A stretch of 64,000 nucleotides of DNA, from the NCBI RefSeq assembly GCF_027596085.1, contig NC_072458.1, forward strand, positions 847,001 to 911,000, in the 5' to 3' direction. A program made the position numbers and the translations under genes. Numbering within the stretch: the first letter of the stretch is position 1; every line of letters begins with the position of its first letter. The DNA is from Anoplopoma fimbria (lineage: Eukaryota; Chordata; Actinopteri; Perciformes; Anoplopomatidae). Positions 12,666 through 24,925 of the stretch are shown here, in pieces. The notes under the pieces were generated by a model. It saw nothing but the letters and a program-made list of their open reading frames with translations. It ran no database searches and was not told the origin of the DNA.

Positions 12666-13876
12666 ACACTGCCATCCAAAGAGCCATGCTGCTAGCTTGG
12701 CAAAAAAAAGTGGTGGACGTTCAATCCATATGCTGCCATCTTATCAGGTACTGAGTTATTTTTGACAGATAAAAGCACGAGAGCATTATTTGTCAAATGT
12801 TTTTTGACAAGGTGAAGAGGTCCAAACTCCAGGAAAACCGTATTTAGTTAAACTCTTTTGTTTAGACCAGTGCATTTCAGCTTGTGGCCTTCATTAGCAG
12901 CATCCCTTCATCAAATGTTTTTGGACCATCAGAAGCTTCTCTTTGCTGTAATTCTGATAAGTCACCATGACCCTAACAACAAGTACACATACACTTATGG
13001 CTCTTGAAATTTCAGATGCACTTTGGCCCGAACCGGAGAGTGCATTGCAGGCCTGTTACAACGGGGAACTTGGAGTGAATAAAAGTAGCTAAAGATGCCC
13101 TGAGGCTTTTATAGACACGCTAGATATCAACAGACCAGGAGGCATTAAAAACCAATAGCCCAAGCTGGATGACACACAAAGGAAACTGAGGCAAGTTTTT
13201 ACTAGTCTTACATACTGGGCGATGTTCAAGAGTGTGGATGCATGCAACCCTCCCTCTGCTCAGGGTTTCCTCAAAGTTCCACTGCCATGTACACTATTGG
13301 TCCACTTACAAAAAAGTATGTTGTAATATGACGCCTACTCTGATGGAATGAACTGGTTGGCCCATGGTTTGCATGGTTTTGTCAGCCTGACCAGCTGAAG
13401 GCTGACCATTTCTGCTCAATGTTCACTTCACTGCTGACTTGAACAAGCAAAGACTCAAGTACATGATACAGTTAGCTGCAGGCTCATTGTATCTGAAACT
13501 AACACTGCATGGCCCACAGCTAAACACTGCATGTGCAGCCTGCAGCAGGTTAAGTGAGCAACGCTTAATGTGTTGTAAAATTTGAGGACACCGATTTGTA
13601 ATGTTTACAGGATGTTCTCCCCAGGGTCTGAAGAAGTAGTAGAACCTGTGGGGGGGGGAACAGCCTTCTTGGAGTAACTTCAATGCTTTTCAGATCATGT
13701 TTTTTGTTGAAATGACGTTCAACAAAAAAAACATATCTGTTGTTTACCGAAGGTGAAGATGTTACAGTGGAGAGAAGGACACCTCTGATCAGAGAAATAA
13801 ATCTTACTTTGTCTCAAGAGGCAGCTGTCTGGGAAAATGAAATACGTGCAACATTGAGCAGTTCCACATTTTGCAT

Positions 13877-13888
13877 GGGGGGGGGGGG
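13877..13888. repeat. poly-G run, 12 bp
   Basis: Twelve consecutive G. A shorter run lies near 13650. Such runs are error-prone in assemblies. Confidence 0.9.
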
Positions 13889-14307
13889 ACTCTTTCAAAC
13901 TTTCAAGATGGGTGTGCAGGCAGGATGGGATGGCTGAGTGATGAAGAAAACAGATGTGACTGTGGCATTAAAGCCTCCTTCTTTGAGTGTTCCCTGTTAG
14001 AGGTAGAGGCACATTTCGATTATGGACACTGGTCTCAAAGCAGTGCAGTGCTATGCTCAGACATTACTTAGCCTGAATAATGGAGGCTGTTCCATGCCAC
14101 AGGGGTTGGAGGAGAGCCACAAACACTTACAGTAACAGCTCAGCCCATAATGCGTTGTATTAAGGCTGCTTAAGGATATAGGAAGGGGAAATCAGCATCA
14201 CTTTTGCCAGCAGCTGTACTAAAGTTGTGGTTTAAAAAAAAAAAAGTTTCTTCCAAGAAACATTAAGAAATACAACAATTCTACCATAAGCAAGTACAAG
14301 CCTACTC

Positions 14308-14350
14308 AGCAGATATCACTTTAATGATCCCCAGTGGGAGAAAGTGAATC
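14308..14350 (+). repeat. possible short fragment of a teleost retroposon end
   Basis: ATCACTTTAATGATCCCCAG followed by TGGGAGAAA resembles the TTTATTGATCCCC...GGGGAAATTC module at 49270. It is short and diverged, so this is a weak call. Confidence 0.3.
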
Positions 14351-14639
14351 ATGCTTTAATGTCATGACAGCTTTCTTTAGCATCACTATAACAATAGGGA
14401 CAGTGCTGGTAATGACTTTACACTGACTGTGTGTACTTCTCATATGCTGAACAATGCTCCTATAATAGAAACAGTGGGATGTAACCTAATATGATTACGC
14501 CGGGTTGCAATATGAACCTTCTGCAAAAAAAAAGAAAGTTTCAGAATAAAGTTTCCCCCTGAACAGTCACTTTACAAACTACAGTCGGAGAACTCTCTAC
14601 TGAGTAAACTGTGGGACAGAAAGGTGAGAAACATAAATA

Positions 14640-14785
14640 CCTTCAGTTGTTGATAAATCCACAACTCTGCGTCCACATTAATCCGTAAATCAAAGCGCGT
14701 GTGTATCCAGAGGGGATGCTGATGTGAGTCTCATGTAATCCACCGCGTCTCCGTCCTGTTGACTTTTATTTTTATTTTATTTTCT
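14640..14785 (-). promoter_or_regulatory. candidate col16a1 promoter / untranslated exon 1
   Basis: On the minus strand a T-poor, CpG-containing segment (…GGACGGAGACGCGG…, …ACACACGCGCTTTG…) ends with CAACTGAAG|GTATTTATG, a possible but weak splice donor. About 30 bp upstream of its likely start is an AT-rich, TATA-like stretch (AAAATAAAAATAAAAG), and the giant GA/CT tract lies beyond that. This is an inference; transcript data would be needed. Confidence 0.3.
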
Positions 14786-14864
14786 CGAGGCTTCTTCCAC
14801 GAAGAAAGTGGAAAGAAGACAAAAGTTAGGGCGAGATCTTCCGTGTCCAACTTTTTCCCCTCCC

Positions 14865-15341
<477 letters not shown>

Positions 15342-15498
15342 ACTCTGCTCAGTCTCAAATCCCCTCTCTCCCTCTCTCCCCCTCTTCTACTCGTCCTTTG
15401 CTTTCTCTAAGTCGTTCTGGTTTCTCCTTACTTCCTTGATTTGTTTTTCTTCTCAGTCTCTAACTCTTCTCTCTGCCCAGCTCTCTTCCTGATCTGTT

Positions 15499-15568
<70 letters not shown>
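15499..15568. repeat. (CT)n microsatellite, about 70 bp
   Basis: A second CT run, separated from the giant tract by about 160 bp of pyrimidine-rich sequence. Confidence 0.98.
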
Positions 15569-15572
<4 letters not shown>

Positions 15573-15700
15573 GTTTCTCCCATCCTCTCAATGGGAGATC
15601 CCTCAGTGGAACATGTATTGACATCACCTTGTCCATAGAGCTGGAAAATGAGCCCGGGGCATCTCTCTAATCTCTCCAGCAGGCTCTCCCAGGCCCTGTA

Positions 15701-15767
15701 CCCCCCCTCCACCTCCTCCACCTCCTCCACCTCCTCCTCCACCTCCCCCTCCACCTCCCCCTCCCTC
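15701..15767. repeat. (CCTCCA)n-like minisatellite
   Basis: Imperfect repeats of CCTCCA and CCTCCC. They give Glu/Val/Gly-rich minus-strand translation without biological meaning. Confidence 0.9.
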
Positions 15768-15879
15768 ACCTTTCACGGTTTGATTCATGGCTTACCGGAG
15801 GGGTAGGGGAAAACTTCCATTCCGTCTGGGTGAAAGCACTGTATTAGGACAAGAAATATGGATAACTGCAGCAGTGGCC

Positions 15880-16240
15880 GGTGTATTATTGAGAAGAATT
15901 TATTCCATTAAAATTAATGAACTTGCTTATCATACTTACCTTTGATTGACGGCCAGGTCCGCAGCCTCCATATTGTTTTATCACTGGGTTTTATTGCATC
16001 CAATCCATAAAGTGGCCCTGGGTTGCAGCCCCTGATCATTCAGAAACACTTGTCTTAATAGCCACATAAATTTCACCTTTATTGTCAGTAAGTAAATAGT
16101 TCAGGAGGCGAATAAATATCACTTGGGCCTTTGATTTATTTGGGGCTCCCCCTCGGTTGTGGCTGAATAGGTAGTGAGGAGCGCTCACATCTTCAACATA
16201 TTTATTTCTGTTCAGAGGTCAAATCCTTCACCAAGCCATT
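15880..16240. promoter_or_regulatory. high-complexity block, candidate conserved non-coding element / upstream exon
   Basis: Unique sequence between microsatellites, with homeodomain-type words (ATTAAAATTAATGA, TTTTATTGC, TGATTTATT) and no repeat signature. On the minus strand it also contains a consensus donor CAAAG|GTAAGTATG (exon end at 15940), which could mark an untranslated upstream exon. Conservation was not tested. Confidence 0.35.
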
Positions 16241-16516
16241 ATCTTTCACTTTCTCATTAGTTTCAACCTCTAGCTCAGAAAATGAAAAAGTTCAAACAGC
16301 ATAATAAGAAAGACGGCTAGACAACAGCTCGCTGAATTCCTGCAAAGCCTCTCTGATTATGAGAGGAACAAGACGTTTACGCTCCATCAATGACTTTAAC
16401 AGCTGTCTGGCAATGCTCGACCATTGAACTACATGGTCATCAGGATATAACGTTTTTGAAATAACAACATTAGTGAAAACAAAGTAATTTGGCCACTGCC
16501 TTTGGGAAATCTGAAG

Positions 16517-16518
<2 letters not shown>

Positions 16519-16609
<91 letters not shown>
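16519..16609. repeat. (GT)n microsatellite, 91 bp
   Basis: A perfect GT run. Confidence 0.99.
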
Positions 16610-16610
<1 letters not shown>

Positions 16611-16861
16611 CTGCATGCGTGTGCCTTCATATGCATGTCTGAATGTGTGTGGTTTGATTTCCAGTAGGACATGTCAAGTGCAAATTCAGCAAGGATCGAT
16701 AGCTCATCATTCTTGTCAGACATAATGTTTAAGTTGGAATTTGTCACGCTGATTTTAAAGTGTGAATTATTCCAAACCAATTTCCATCCGATTTTATTCT
16801 TGACTTTTTTTTTTATTAATTCAAGGAACATAAATATATAGTTTTCCTTTCCTGAGAAAAT

Positions 16862-17000
16862 TGCACATGGTGCCCAGAGGATAATACCTAATGATTTTGG
16901 TTAACCTTCCACTTTTCCCCTAGCAACACCAGCAGTCAAAGTTTCCACTTATTATGTGAGACATCTCTACAACTACTTGATGGATTGGCACAAAATTGTG
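16862..17000 (+). repeat. GCATGC-rich teleost interspersed repeat, copy 2 (partial)
   Basis: Words appear in family order: CATGGTGCCCAGAGGATAAT, CCTAATGATTTTGGTTAACC, AGCAACACCAGCAGTCAAAG and CTACTTGATGGATTGGCACA. These correspond to the 'CCCCAGAGGATGAATCC ... TTGGATGGATTG' half of the repeat seen in copies at 12295 and 48490. Confidence 0.7.
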
Positions 17001-17579
17001 AACAGAAAGACAAATTGTCTGGATTTTTACCAAACTTGTCCAGTAGTGGACTTGTGGACTCCTGGGAAGTCTGGGAGGAATGTCCAGATCTACAATTCAT
17101 CAGGTCCACAAGGGGTCTCCGACTGGGATGGAGATTTAACCGACTTAATTACCCATAGTTACGTATTACGTATAGTTTTTTTCAAATTACCGACCACAAA
17201 AACAAAACCAACTTGTCATGAATGTGTATAAAGATTTCCGTTTTAAAACGTGACTTGAATCATGTGGGCCAGAAATACAATTAAACCACATCATGAGACA
17301 GAAATAAGTAGTATAGGCTAAAGAGGTCATTTCAAAATGACTAAAAATAATGTTGAAAAAACCCCACCAAAAAAAGGTCTGCAAATGTTAATAGGACCTG
17401 ATTTATCTGGTCAAATAGTGACATATGTTGTATAGAAATGTAGGAATATATATATTTTTTCACTCACAAAAACCCTTAAAGATATCTGCATCTGAATGTG
17501 CACCTTTTCTCAGGTGTCAGAAATTCCCCAGCTGAGGACTTTGTGTGAGTATGGTAATGATGGATTATGCAAAAACGAC

Positions 17580-18137
17580 TTAGTGGCACATGTTTCATTA
17601 TGCATATCACAAGAAAGTTAAAGAGCTGTTTCTGTAGAATATTGTGGATTCTTGCCAGAAATGTCTCAATGAAATGAAGCCAAGTGGTCCTGTGACAAGA
17701 GACCAAGCCAAAAAGAAATGGGAGAACCTTAAAAGGAGATACAGGATAAAACAAAGATTAGCAACAGCTGCACGCTGGGAATTCCTTCCTGCCATGCACA
17801 GTGCCACTGTAAACAGACATAGTATACACCCAATTAAACCTCAAAGCCAGACCTGACCTCTCCACAGCTGATCACTCTGCCAGAGCTCCACCAGAACCAC
17901 TGATATCACCATCTGCTGCCGCCTTAGTCCACCAAGCCTTATCCAGTCAAGCCGGTCAATCTTCGTATAAAAAGGAAAACAGTTATTAAATGGATTTCTT
18001 AGGGAAAACACAGACCAACAAATGCAAAGGAAAGGTAACTGGAGGACTAGGGAGAGATGAGAGAAGACAACTATGCAAATTAATGTCCTTATTTGGCAAA
18101 ATTGTTGAAAAAAATATGTATTTAATCTGCTTTGCAT
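17580..18137 (+). pseudogene. decayed Harbinger-type companion (MADF/Myb-like) gene
   Basis: The frame opened at 17644 contains TRDQAKKKWENLKRRYR, a signature of the MADF/SANT-like DNA-binding domain of the second protein in PIF/Harbinger elements. It is followed by ARWEFLPAMH and NRHSIHP, resembling the linker (W-F-x-A-M-H ... R-x-S-I-x-P) found in these proteins. After stops and frame changes the tail reads RRQLCKLMSLFGKIVEK (18058-18108), like a C-terminal helix of the same family. The reading is broken by at least two frameshifts, so it is dead. It converges on the transposase remnant at 18320-19125 and is taken as part of the same element. Confidence 0.75.
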
Positions 18138-18319
18138 ATTTGTAAGCCATTGTTTATCATCATAGGATCTTCAATTGTTTGTATAAAAGGAAAATTAAGA
18201 AATTATTTTCTGAAACACAAACAACACAATGAAAGGTGTAAAACAAAGAAATAATGCACCGGAAAAAAAACTAATACTGATCACACAGTTTACAAGGGCT
18301 GCATAATCATGTTCTCCCA

Positions 18320-19125
18320 GCATGATTGGCAGCTGAACTGGTGCTGAACCCTACTATGAATGCTATTATGGTTCTTGAGGACCAGGGTCATCTGGAAAAA
18401 AAGTCCTCCTGGATTGTATCTCCTACAATGGCATATATATTGTGCAGAAAGGCACAAGTAAGGATGACCTTAGAGGAAAAATGTGTTTCCACCTATAGAG
18501 CTTTAAACAGGGCTGAAACACTTTGATTTCATCCCTTCGAAGATCTGCTCAATCAAAGAACGAGCCAGAGAAAAGTGTCTGTTGACTGGTTATTGGGTGC
18601 TCTCCTTTAGAGGCTGGCTGAAAGGGGGTTATGATTGTAATGGGATTTCCAAGGCATGGTTTTTATCACCCAACAGGAAATAGCTAGGTGGAGGATATAG
18701 TCTGTCAACATAAATGGGGCAGTTTTTTAGAATGTGTGTGTCATGTACTGAGCTTTGATTTCCAACAAATATGTTTAAAACCAGTCCTGATGCTTTGCCT
18801 ATTGATTGCATTTGAATAAAGTCATATTGTTTGTAGGCAATATAATCTATGCAGTTGGATTTTGATGGCTTGATTTTAATGTAGCACCAATCTATGACAT
18901 ATTTTTGTCTTTAAAATCCCTGACAACAATGGTATTGAGGTTTGGGAAAAAAGATGACCTTGTGTATGTTTTGTAATTTTTTTTTTTTTTTTTGCAATTA
19001 TGTGTATGATAACATGTATAGTGGATTTAAAAACATCAAATACCTGAGCTGTGACATTATACAATACTCCATGAGCAAGACACTTAAGAAAAATCAGAAG
19101 CTCTAAGTGGCTCACAATAACATTT
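18320..19125 (-). pseudogene. decayed PIF/Harbinger transposase (DDE_Tnp_4 type)
   Basis: Three minus-strand segments in different frames follow the transposase order. Near 19080-18990 is CLAHGVLYNVTAQVFDV then FKSTIHVIIHIIAK, the helix-turn-helix region. At 18770-18640 is FVGNQSSVHDTHILKN, PIYVDRLYPPPSYFLLGD, the region around the second catalytic Asp. At 18475-18405 is VILTCAFLHNIYAIVGD, matching the conserved C-x-LHNI-x-GD C-terminal motif. Intervening stops, deletions and frame shifts show that it is inactive. The protein would bind the element ends and catalyse cut-and-paste transposition, with TWA target duplications in this superfamily. I did not find clear terminal inverted repeats. 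Confidence 0.85.
18977..18993. repeat. poly-T run inside the Harbinger remnant
   Basis: Seventeen T interrupt the transposase frame and translate as a Lys run on the minus strand. This is a later expansion. Confidence 0.9.
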
Positions 19126-19129
19126 CAGT

Positions 19130-20104
19130 CAGTATTAATTTATACAAAGAAAACTTTTTCTTTTTCCATTTGCAGTAATATATTTTGCAGTATGGCTCCG
19201 TTATGGGACAGTGGTTGAGTGGAAAGCCTAAGGCAGGTAAAGCAATGGACTCCATAGGGTACAGAACAGAGCAGGCATCAATGACTACACAAATTACATT
19301 GATTAGTCAGACACAACATGAAACGGGGGAGCTCAGCTGCTTGCAGAGTAAGCACCAAGGGTAGGCAGGCTCAAGCAGCTTGAATAAGGCACCCTGCATG
19401 GGATCTGCCAATTGGATGCATCAGCTGTCATCCATTAGCTGCAAATGAGGGACATGCGATTCAGCACTGTCTATCTTACTTCAAGCTCTGTCAGTTTGGT
19501 GTACCAAGAGCTGTGTGAAAAGATAGAAGGCCATGGAGCAAGTGAGCAGATCAATGATTTATCCATGGATCAGCTAGACTTTCTTGTTGAGATTCTGCAA
19601 CTATATCTATGATGCCCAGTGTGAACTTGATGGAGACCAGTAAACAACACTAAATCTAGTGTTCCTCTTGTTCCTTTTAGTGTTACACTATAGTTCTAGC
19701 TGCTGAAGTGTCACGGTCAGAAAACAACAACAGACACAAATTACCAGACAATCATCCAAGAGGGGTATCTCGACTGGATCACATGAAATGAGGAGGGACT
19801 AAGACAAAATCGCCACTTTACTGTGGCCAAAATACAGCAAGCTCAGGATGTTTATCAGTTCTGAAAGAGACAAGCTGAAGATGAAGTGGAACTGCATTCA
19901 ATATAGTATCACGTCATGCAAAAAAACATATTTTGGGCTGGTGGGGAGATCCACATCTCACTTACCCAAAAGGTAGCTGTACTTGCTTGAGGAGTCTTGC
20001 CTATTACCGCTTGCAGCATCAGGGTTGAACAGAACTTAAGCGTTCCTGGGGGAACCATCAACCAGGGGAAGAACAGTTCTGAGCCATACATGGTAGATGC
20101 TATC
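19130..20104. other. non-coding interval, possibly the flank of the Harbinger element
   Basis: No confident coding sequence. The minus frame running into the (CTC)n tract at 20105 (a long Arg run) is not supported. Some of this may be the non-coding end of the element. Confidence 0.4.
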
Positions 20105-20144
20105 CGCCTCCTCCGCCTCCTCCTCCTCCTCCTCCTCCTCCTCC
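20105..20144. repeat. (CTC)n trinucleotide repeat, 40 bp
   Basis: Imperfect at its left edge (CCTCCTCCG) and then perfect. It gives poly-Arg on the minus strand by translation. Confidence 0.97.
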
Positions 20145-21750
20145 ACAACAACTTCAAATAAACCACAACGGTTGTATTATTAAAAAGTTAATTGTCATTG
20201 GTAAGACTAAAATTGTATAATTTATAATAAGTGTGTGTTAAAACAGTCAACATATTACAAATGCATGTACAATGTTACCCTCCTGTGTGTGTAGTATAAA
20301 AGCTTTAACCATGGTAACAATTGCATTGACAGCTTACAATACTAGCTGTGTCGGGCTCAAATAGGTTTCGGTTAATATACTTTGAGCAAGTGATAACGGC
20401 CCTCTCTTCACAAAAAGAAGAGTACTTTTCTTTTCATCTCTTCATGGACCGCTCTCTATAAATCGGCTTTTTGTGTTGTTTAAGCTCTGCAAAGAGAGAA
20501 CAAAAAAAATATTAACATCTAATCAAATATCTCAAAAGAAATTGTGTTTAATCATGAAAGTTAATTGAAAAGAAAAAAAAAACAATTACAGGATGCACAA
20601 AACATGGCGTTGGTCAAAGAAAGAACAAAGAAGTATATAGAGCCTCTGGGTTGGGTCAAGTGATTGCACCTGAGGGGGCATATTCTGTCTCGGTAGGAGC
20701 GCTTGTGCTGCCATTTCCCTAAGGTGTGATCACGTTATCTCTTGATGAAGACTTTCGGACAGTATTCTGAAAAGATTCACATTTTAACTGGCTCTCTTTG
20801 CCTTTATACATTGAAAAGGTTCAATCTTGTAGAATGAAGGGATGAGATGAGTCATCTTTCCATCTACAAAAGAGAAAATGCCCTTTGAGTGCATCTTCAT
20901 GGAGGTATGGTGAGAAAAATCCATTACACATGATGTTACCCTCACACACAAACACCGTCTCAGGGACACTTTGTCTTTGCCGCTTTACAAACACCGTTTG
21001 ATCATAATCCACTTGCAGCTATTCGCCTGATTAACTTTGTCAGTGTCGATAAATGTCATTGATTAAGAAGCAGAGATAAATCTCTCGGCCAAAGTTTTCT
21101 GCATTTGGTACTCTTTTCAAAACTTGCCAATGCAGAAGAAAATTGCATATAATAATTACTAGACCTTTCCTTCAAAAGGTACTGTGAGTGTTTGTGCGTG
21201 TGTGGGAGGGAGGGAGAAAAAAAGAAAAAGGATTGACAAGAAAGAGGCAATTATTTTGAAGGTCTGTATTATACATGAAAGGATGCAGTTTCAGAGGCCT
21301 CCTGAGGGGTACATACGGGTAACAGATTTGTCTTCTCTTCCAATTCTTCACAGCTCCTTTCTGCGTACAAGGAAATCAGGCCACGCAGCGGCATGCGACT
21401 AAAGATTCAATGAGAATTGATGTAAATGCTCCAGTTCACATGCATATGAGCCATTCATATCCTCGCCTGGTGGGACTAAAATGTGATGACAACCCTGCGA
21501 GACATGATCATAAATGCTTCATCGTAAAAAAAAAAAAGGGGAAACAAAAAACAATAAAACAAAGTAAAAGATTGCCATGAAGGATCAACGACTGAGATAT
21601 TATCGTAAACATTCAGAGCCTTGGGGGGGGGGACACGGGTTGGAAATTGGCCTCATATCAAGTCAGTCTGCGCTGTTTGTAAACCAATTGACTGGGAACA
21701 CAAGACTTCTGAATATGGCCTGGATAGACTGTTGTTGAAGTTTTACAGAC

Positions 21751-21752
<2 letters not shown>
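20145..21752. other. non-coding interval without recognisable features
   Basis: AT-rich sequence with a few A-runs and one G-run near 21624. I find no exon, transposon or long repeat. Confidence 0.5.

Positions 21753-21819
<67 letters not shown>
21753..21819. repeat. (TG)n microsatellite, 67 bp
   Basis: A perfect TG run. Confidence 0.99.
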
Positions 21820-22994
<1,175 letters not shown>

Positions 22995-23306
22995 CAGAGG
23001 AGAAGACACACTCTGCGAGTCCCTGCATTTTTTACTGCAGACAGAGGAGTGGATTCTATTTCAAGCATGAGTGCCGATATAAATCAGTCAATCAATGAGG
23101 AAAGAGATAGCCACACATGCTTATAGATGGGCAGTCGCACAAATCACAGCCAAGCACAGAGCACTGAATTAATGCAAGGGACTCCTGTTTTGATAGTCAT
23201 TAACAGTCCCGGTAAGCTGGTGTGTACCAGTAAATTGGCTTAATACCCACCACCGGCTCATTGTTGACTGATAATGTAACCAAGGTTTCAGCTTAGCATG
23301 AATAAA

Positions 23307-23308
<2 letters not shown>

Positions 23309-23386
<78 letters not shown>
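23309..23386. repeat. (GT)n microsatellite, 78 bp
   Basis: A perfect GT run. Confidence 0.99.
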
Positions 23387-23388
<2 letters not shown>

Positions 23389-24114
23389 AGAGCTCCTCAG
23401 TTTGCTGGTCTGCGTTATTGCTGCAATAAGCTATTGAAGTCAGACTCCCACAGCTGCAGCAAACTGGCAACTTAAGTTACAACGTCGCTGCACACGGGGC
23501 GCACTTTGGATTTAAGACGGCAGCGAGACGGAGTATTACATTACTAAAGTCTAATTTGCCTGTCGTGACATCGGGGGTAAGCACAAAATAGAGCACAATA
23601 AAGAGAAGGAATGGGATCCATAAAGAAAAGAGTGAAAGATAGTTACTGAAGGGCATGGGGAAGGAGGTTTGAGAAAAAGAAAAGACAAAAAAAACAAAAC
23701 CTGAGATGAAGAGGGAGTAGATTATGTTCGCCACATCCTGCGCCATGAAGACAAGCATGTGGGCCCTATTTGGCCAACTGACACATATTTCGACAACAGC
23801 CCTTTTTTTTTTCCTCCCTCCTCTCAGTTTTTCCGTCCACAAGAAAGGTTCGAAAGGCAGAGAAGGGGGGATGGGTTTGTGGAATATGCTGACGCCGGCT
23901 AATAAGACAGAGGGAGAGAGTGGGGAGGGATACAAAAAGACACACACAAAGATCGGAAGACTGGAACGCTGTTGAGGAAATACAGTAGCTGCGGCAGTAG
24001 TTTTCCATGGAAGTCTGGAATAAGTTGGTGTACTTCTCTCACTGGTCACATGATCAGCAGGCCACGTTATTCAGAAGTTAATGGGAGCTCACTGCTTCCA
24101 GGACTTTTTGAAAG

Positions 24115-24128
24115 AAAAAAAAAAAAAA
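24115..24128. repeat. poly-A run, 14 bp
   Basis: A short homopolymer in otherwise unique sequence. Confidence 0.9.
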
Positions 24129-24711
24129 TGTCTTCATGCCAGGTTTTACAAACATGCTGCACATAATTAACTGGAGTATTGCAGCATGCCAAATGTTTTT
24201 CATCAAATGAAACACAGACAACCTTCTTGTTCGGACTATTCCCACTCTCTTCTCCTAACTGAAACCAAATAGACTGTTTGCCCCCTATCATTTCCTCCAT
24301 TTAATAAGATGTAGTGCTCAACTTCTATCCCAGTTTTAACATGTTGAAGACTTGCAACCTATATCCATGTGTGTTTGATTTGTTTCATACCTGATGTTCA
24401 CATTATGGCATCCCATTCAAATTTGGAACTAACACCTGAACAGCCGTTAAGCCAACAAGCCTCTACTTGAGTCGCAACAACATTGTGCTGTCCAATACAC
24501 ACACACTAAAAAAGACAGAGTAGGCTTATTTGCTTATTCATATTACAAAGGTGTTACAATTACCACTACAGTTAAAAATAATACACACCGATACTCCTCC
24601 TGACGTGGGATTAGAACATGTGATTAGACGTTCTATTTGAAATTGGTTACAGGTACAGATGTACTATCAAAAAGATTTTCCTTTCTATGCCAGTCAACCT
24701 AAAACAAGACA

Positions 24712-24925
24712 TGCTAGCAGCTCTGTGAGGTTGTACTGAGTCACAACAGCACTTTAAGTTAAATGCTAATGCTAGCATGACAGCATGCTCAGAATGACAA
24801 TGGTAAAATGCTGATGTTTAGCAGATTTAATTATTAACCAAGTTAGCTGTCGTAGTTTGTTTTTTTAGCATGCTGACATTTGCAGCAGGACAAACAGCTG
24901 AGGTGAATGGGAATTGAATAAGTTC
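24712..24925 (-). repeat. GCATGC-rich teleost interspersed repeat, copy 3 (reverse)
   Basis: It reads CATGCTAGCAGCTCTGTGAG, AATGCTAATGCTAGCATGAC, GACAATGGTAAAATGCTGAT, GTTTAGCAG, TTAGCATGCTGACATTTGC and AACAGCTGAGG-TGAATGGGAA. This is the reverse complement order of the copy at 48490. Confidence 0.75.

Noticed and set aside
19909..20166. Minus frame with a run of 13 Arg
   Set aside because: The Arg run is a (CTC)n repeat. The remaining residues match nothing I know; a link to the N-terminus of the Harbinger transposase was considered but not supported.
23477..24049. 190-codon minus-strand open frame
   Set aside because: Low-complexity Phe/Ser/Leu-rich translation of A/G-rich plus-strand DNA, with no family resemblance.
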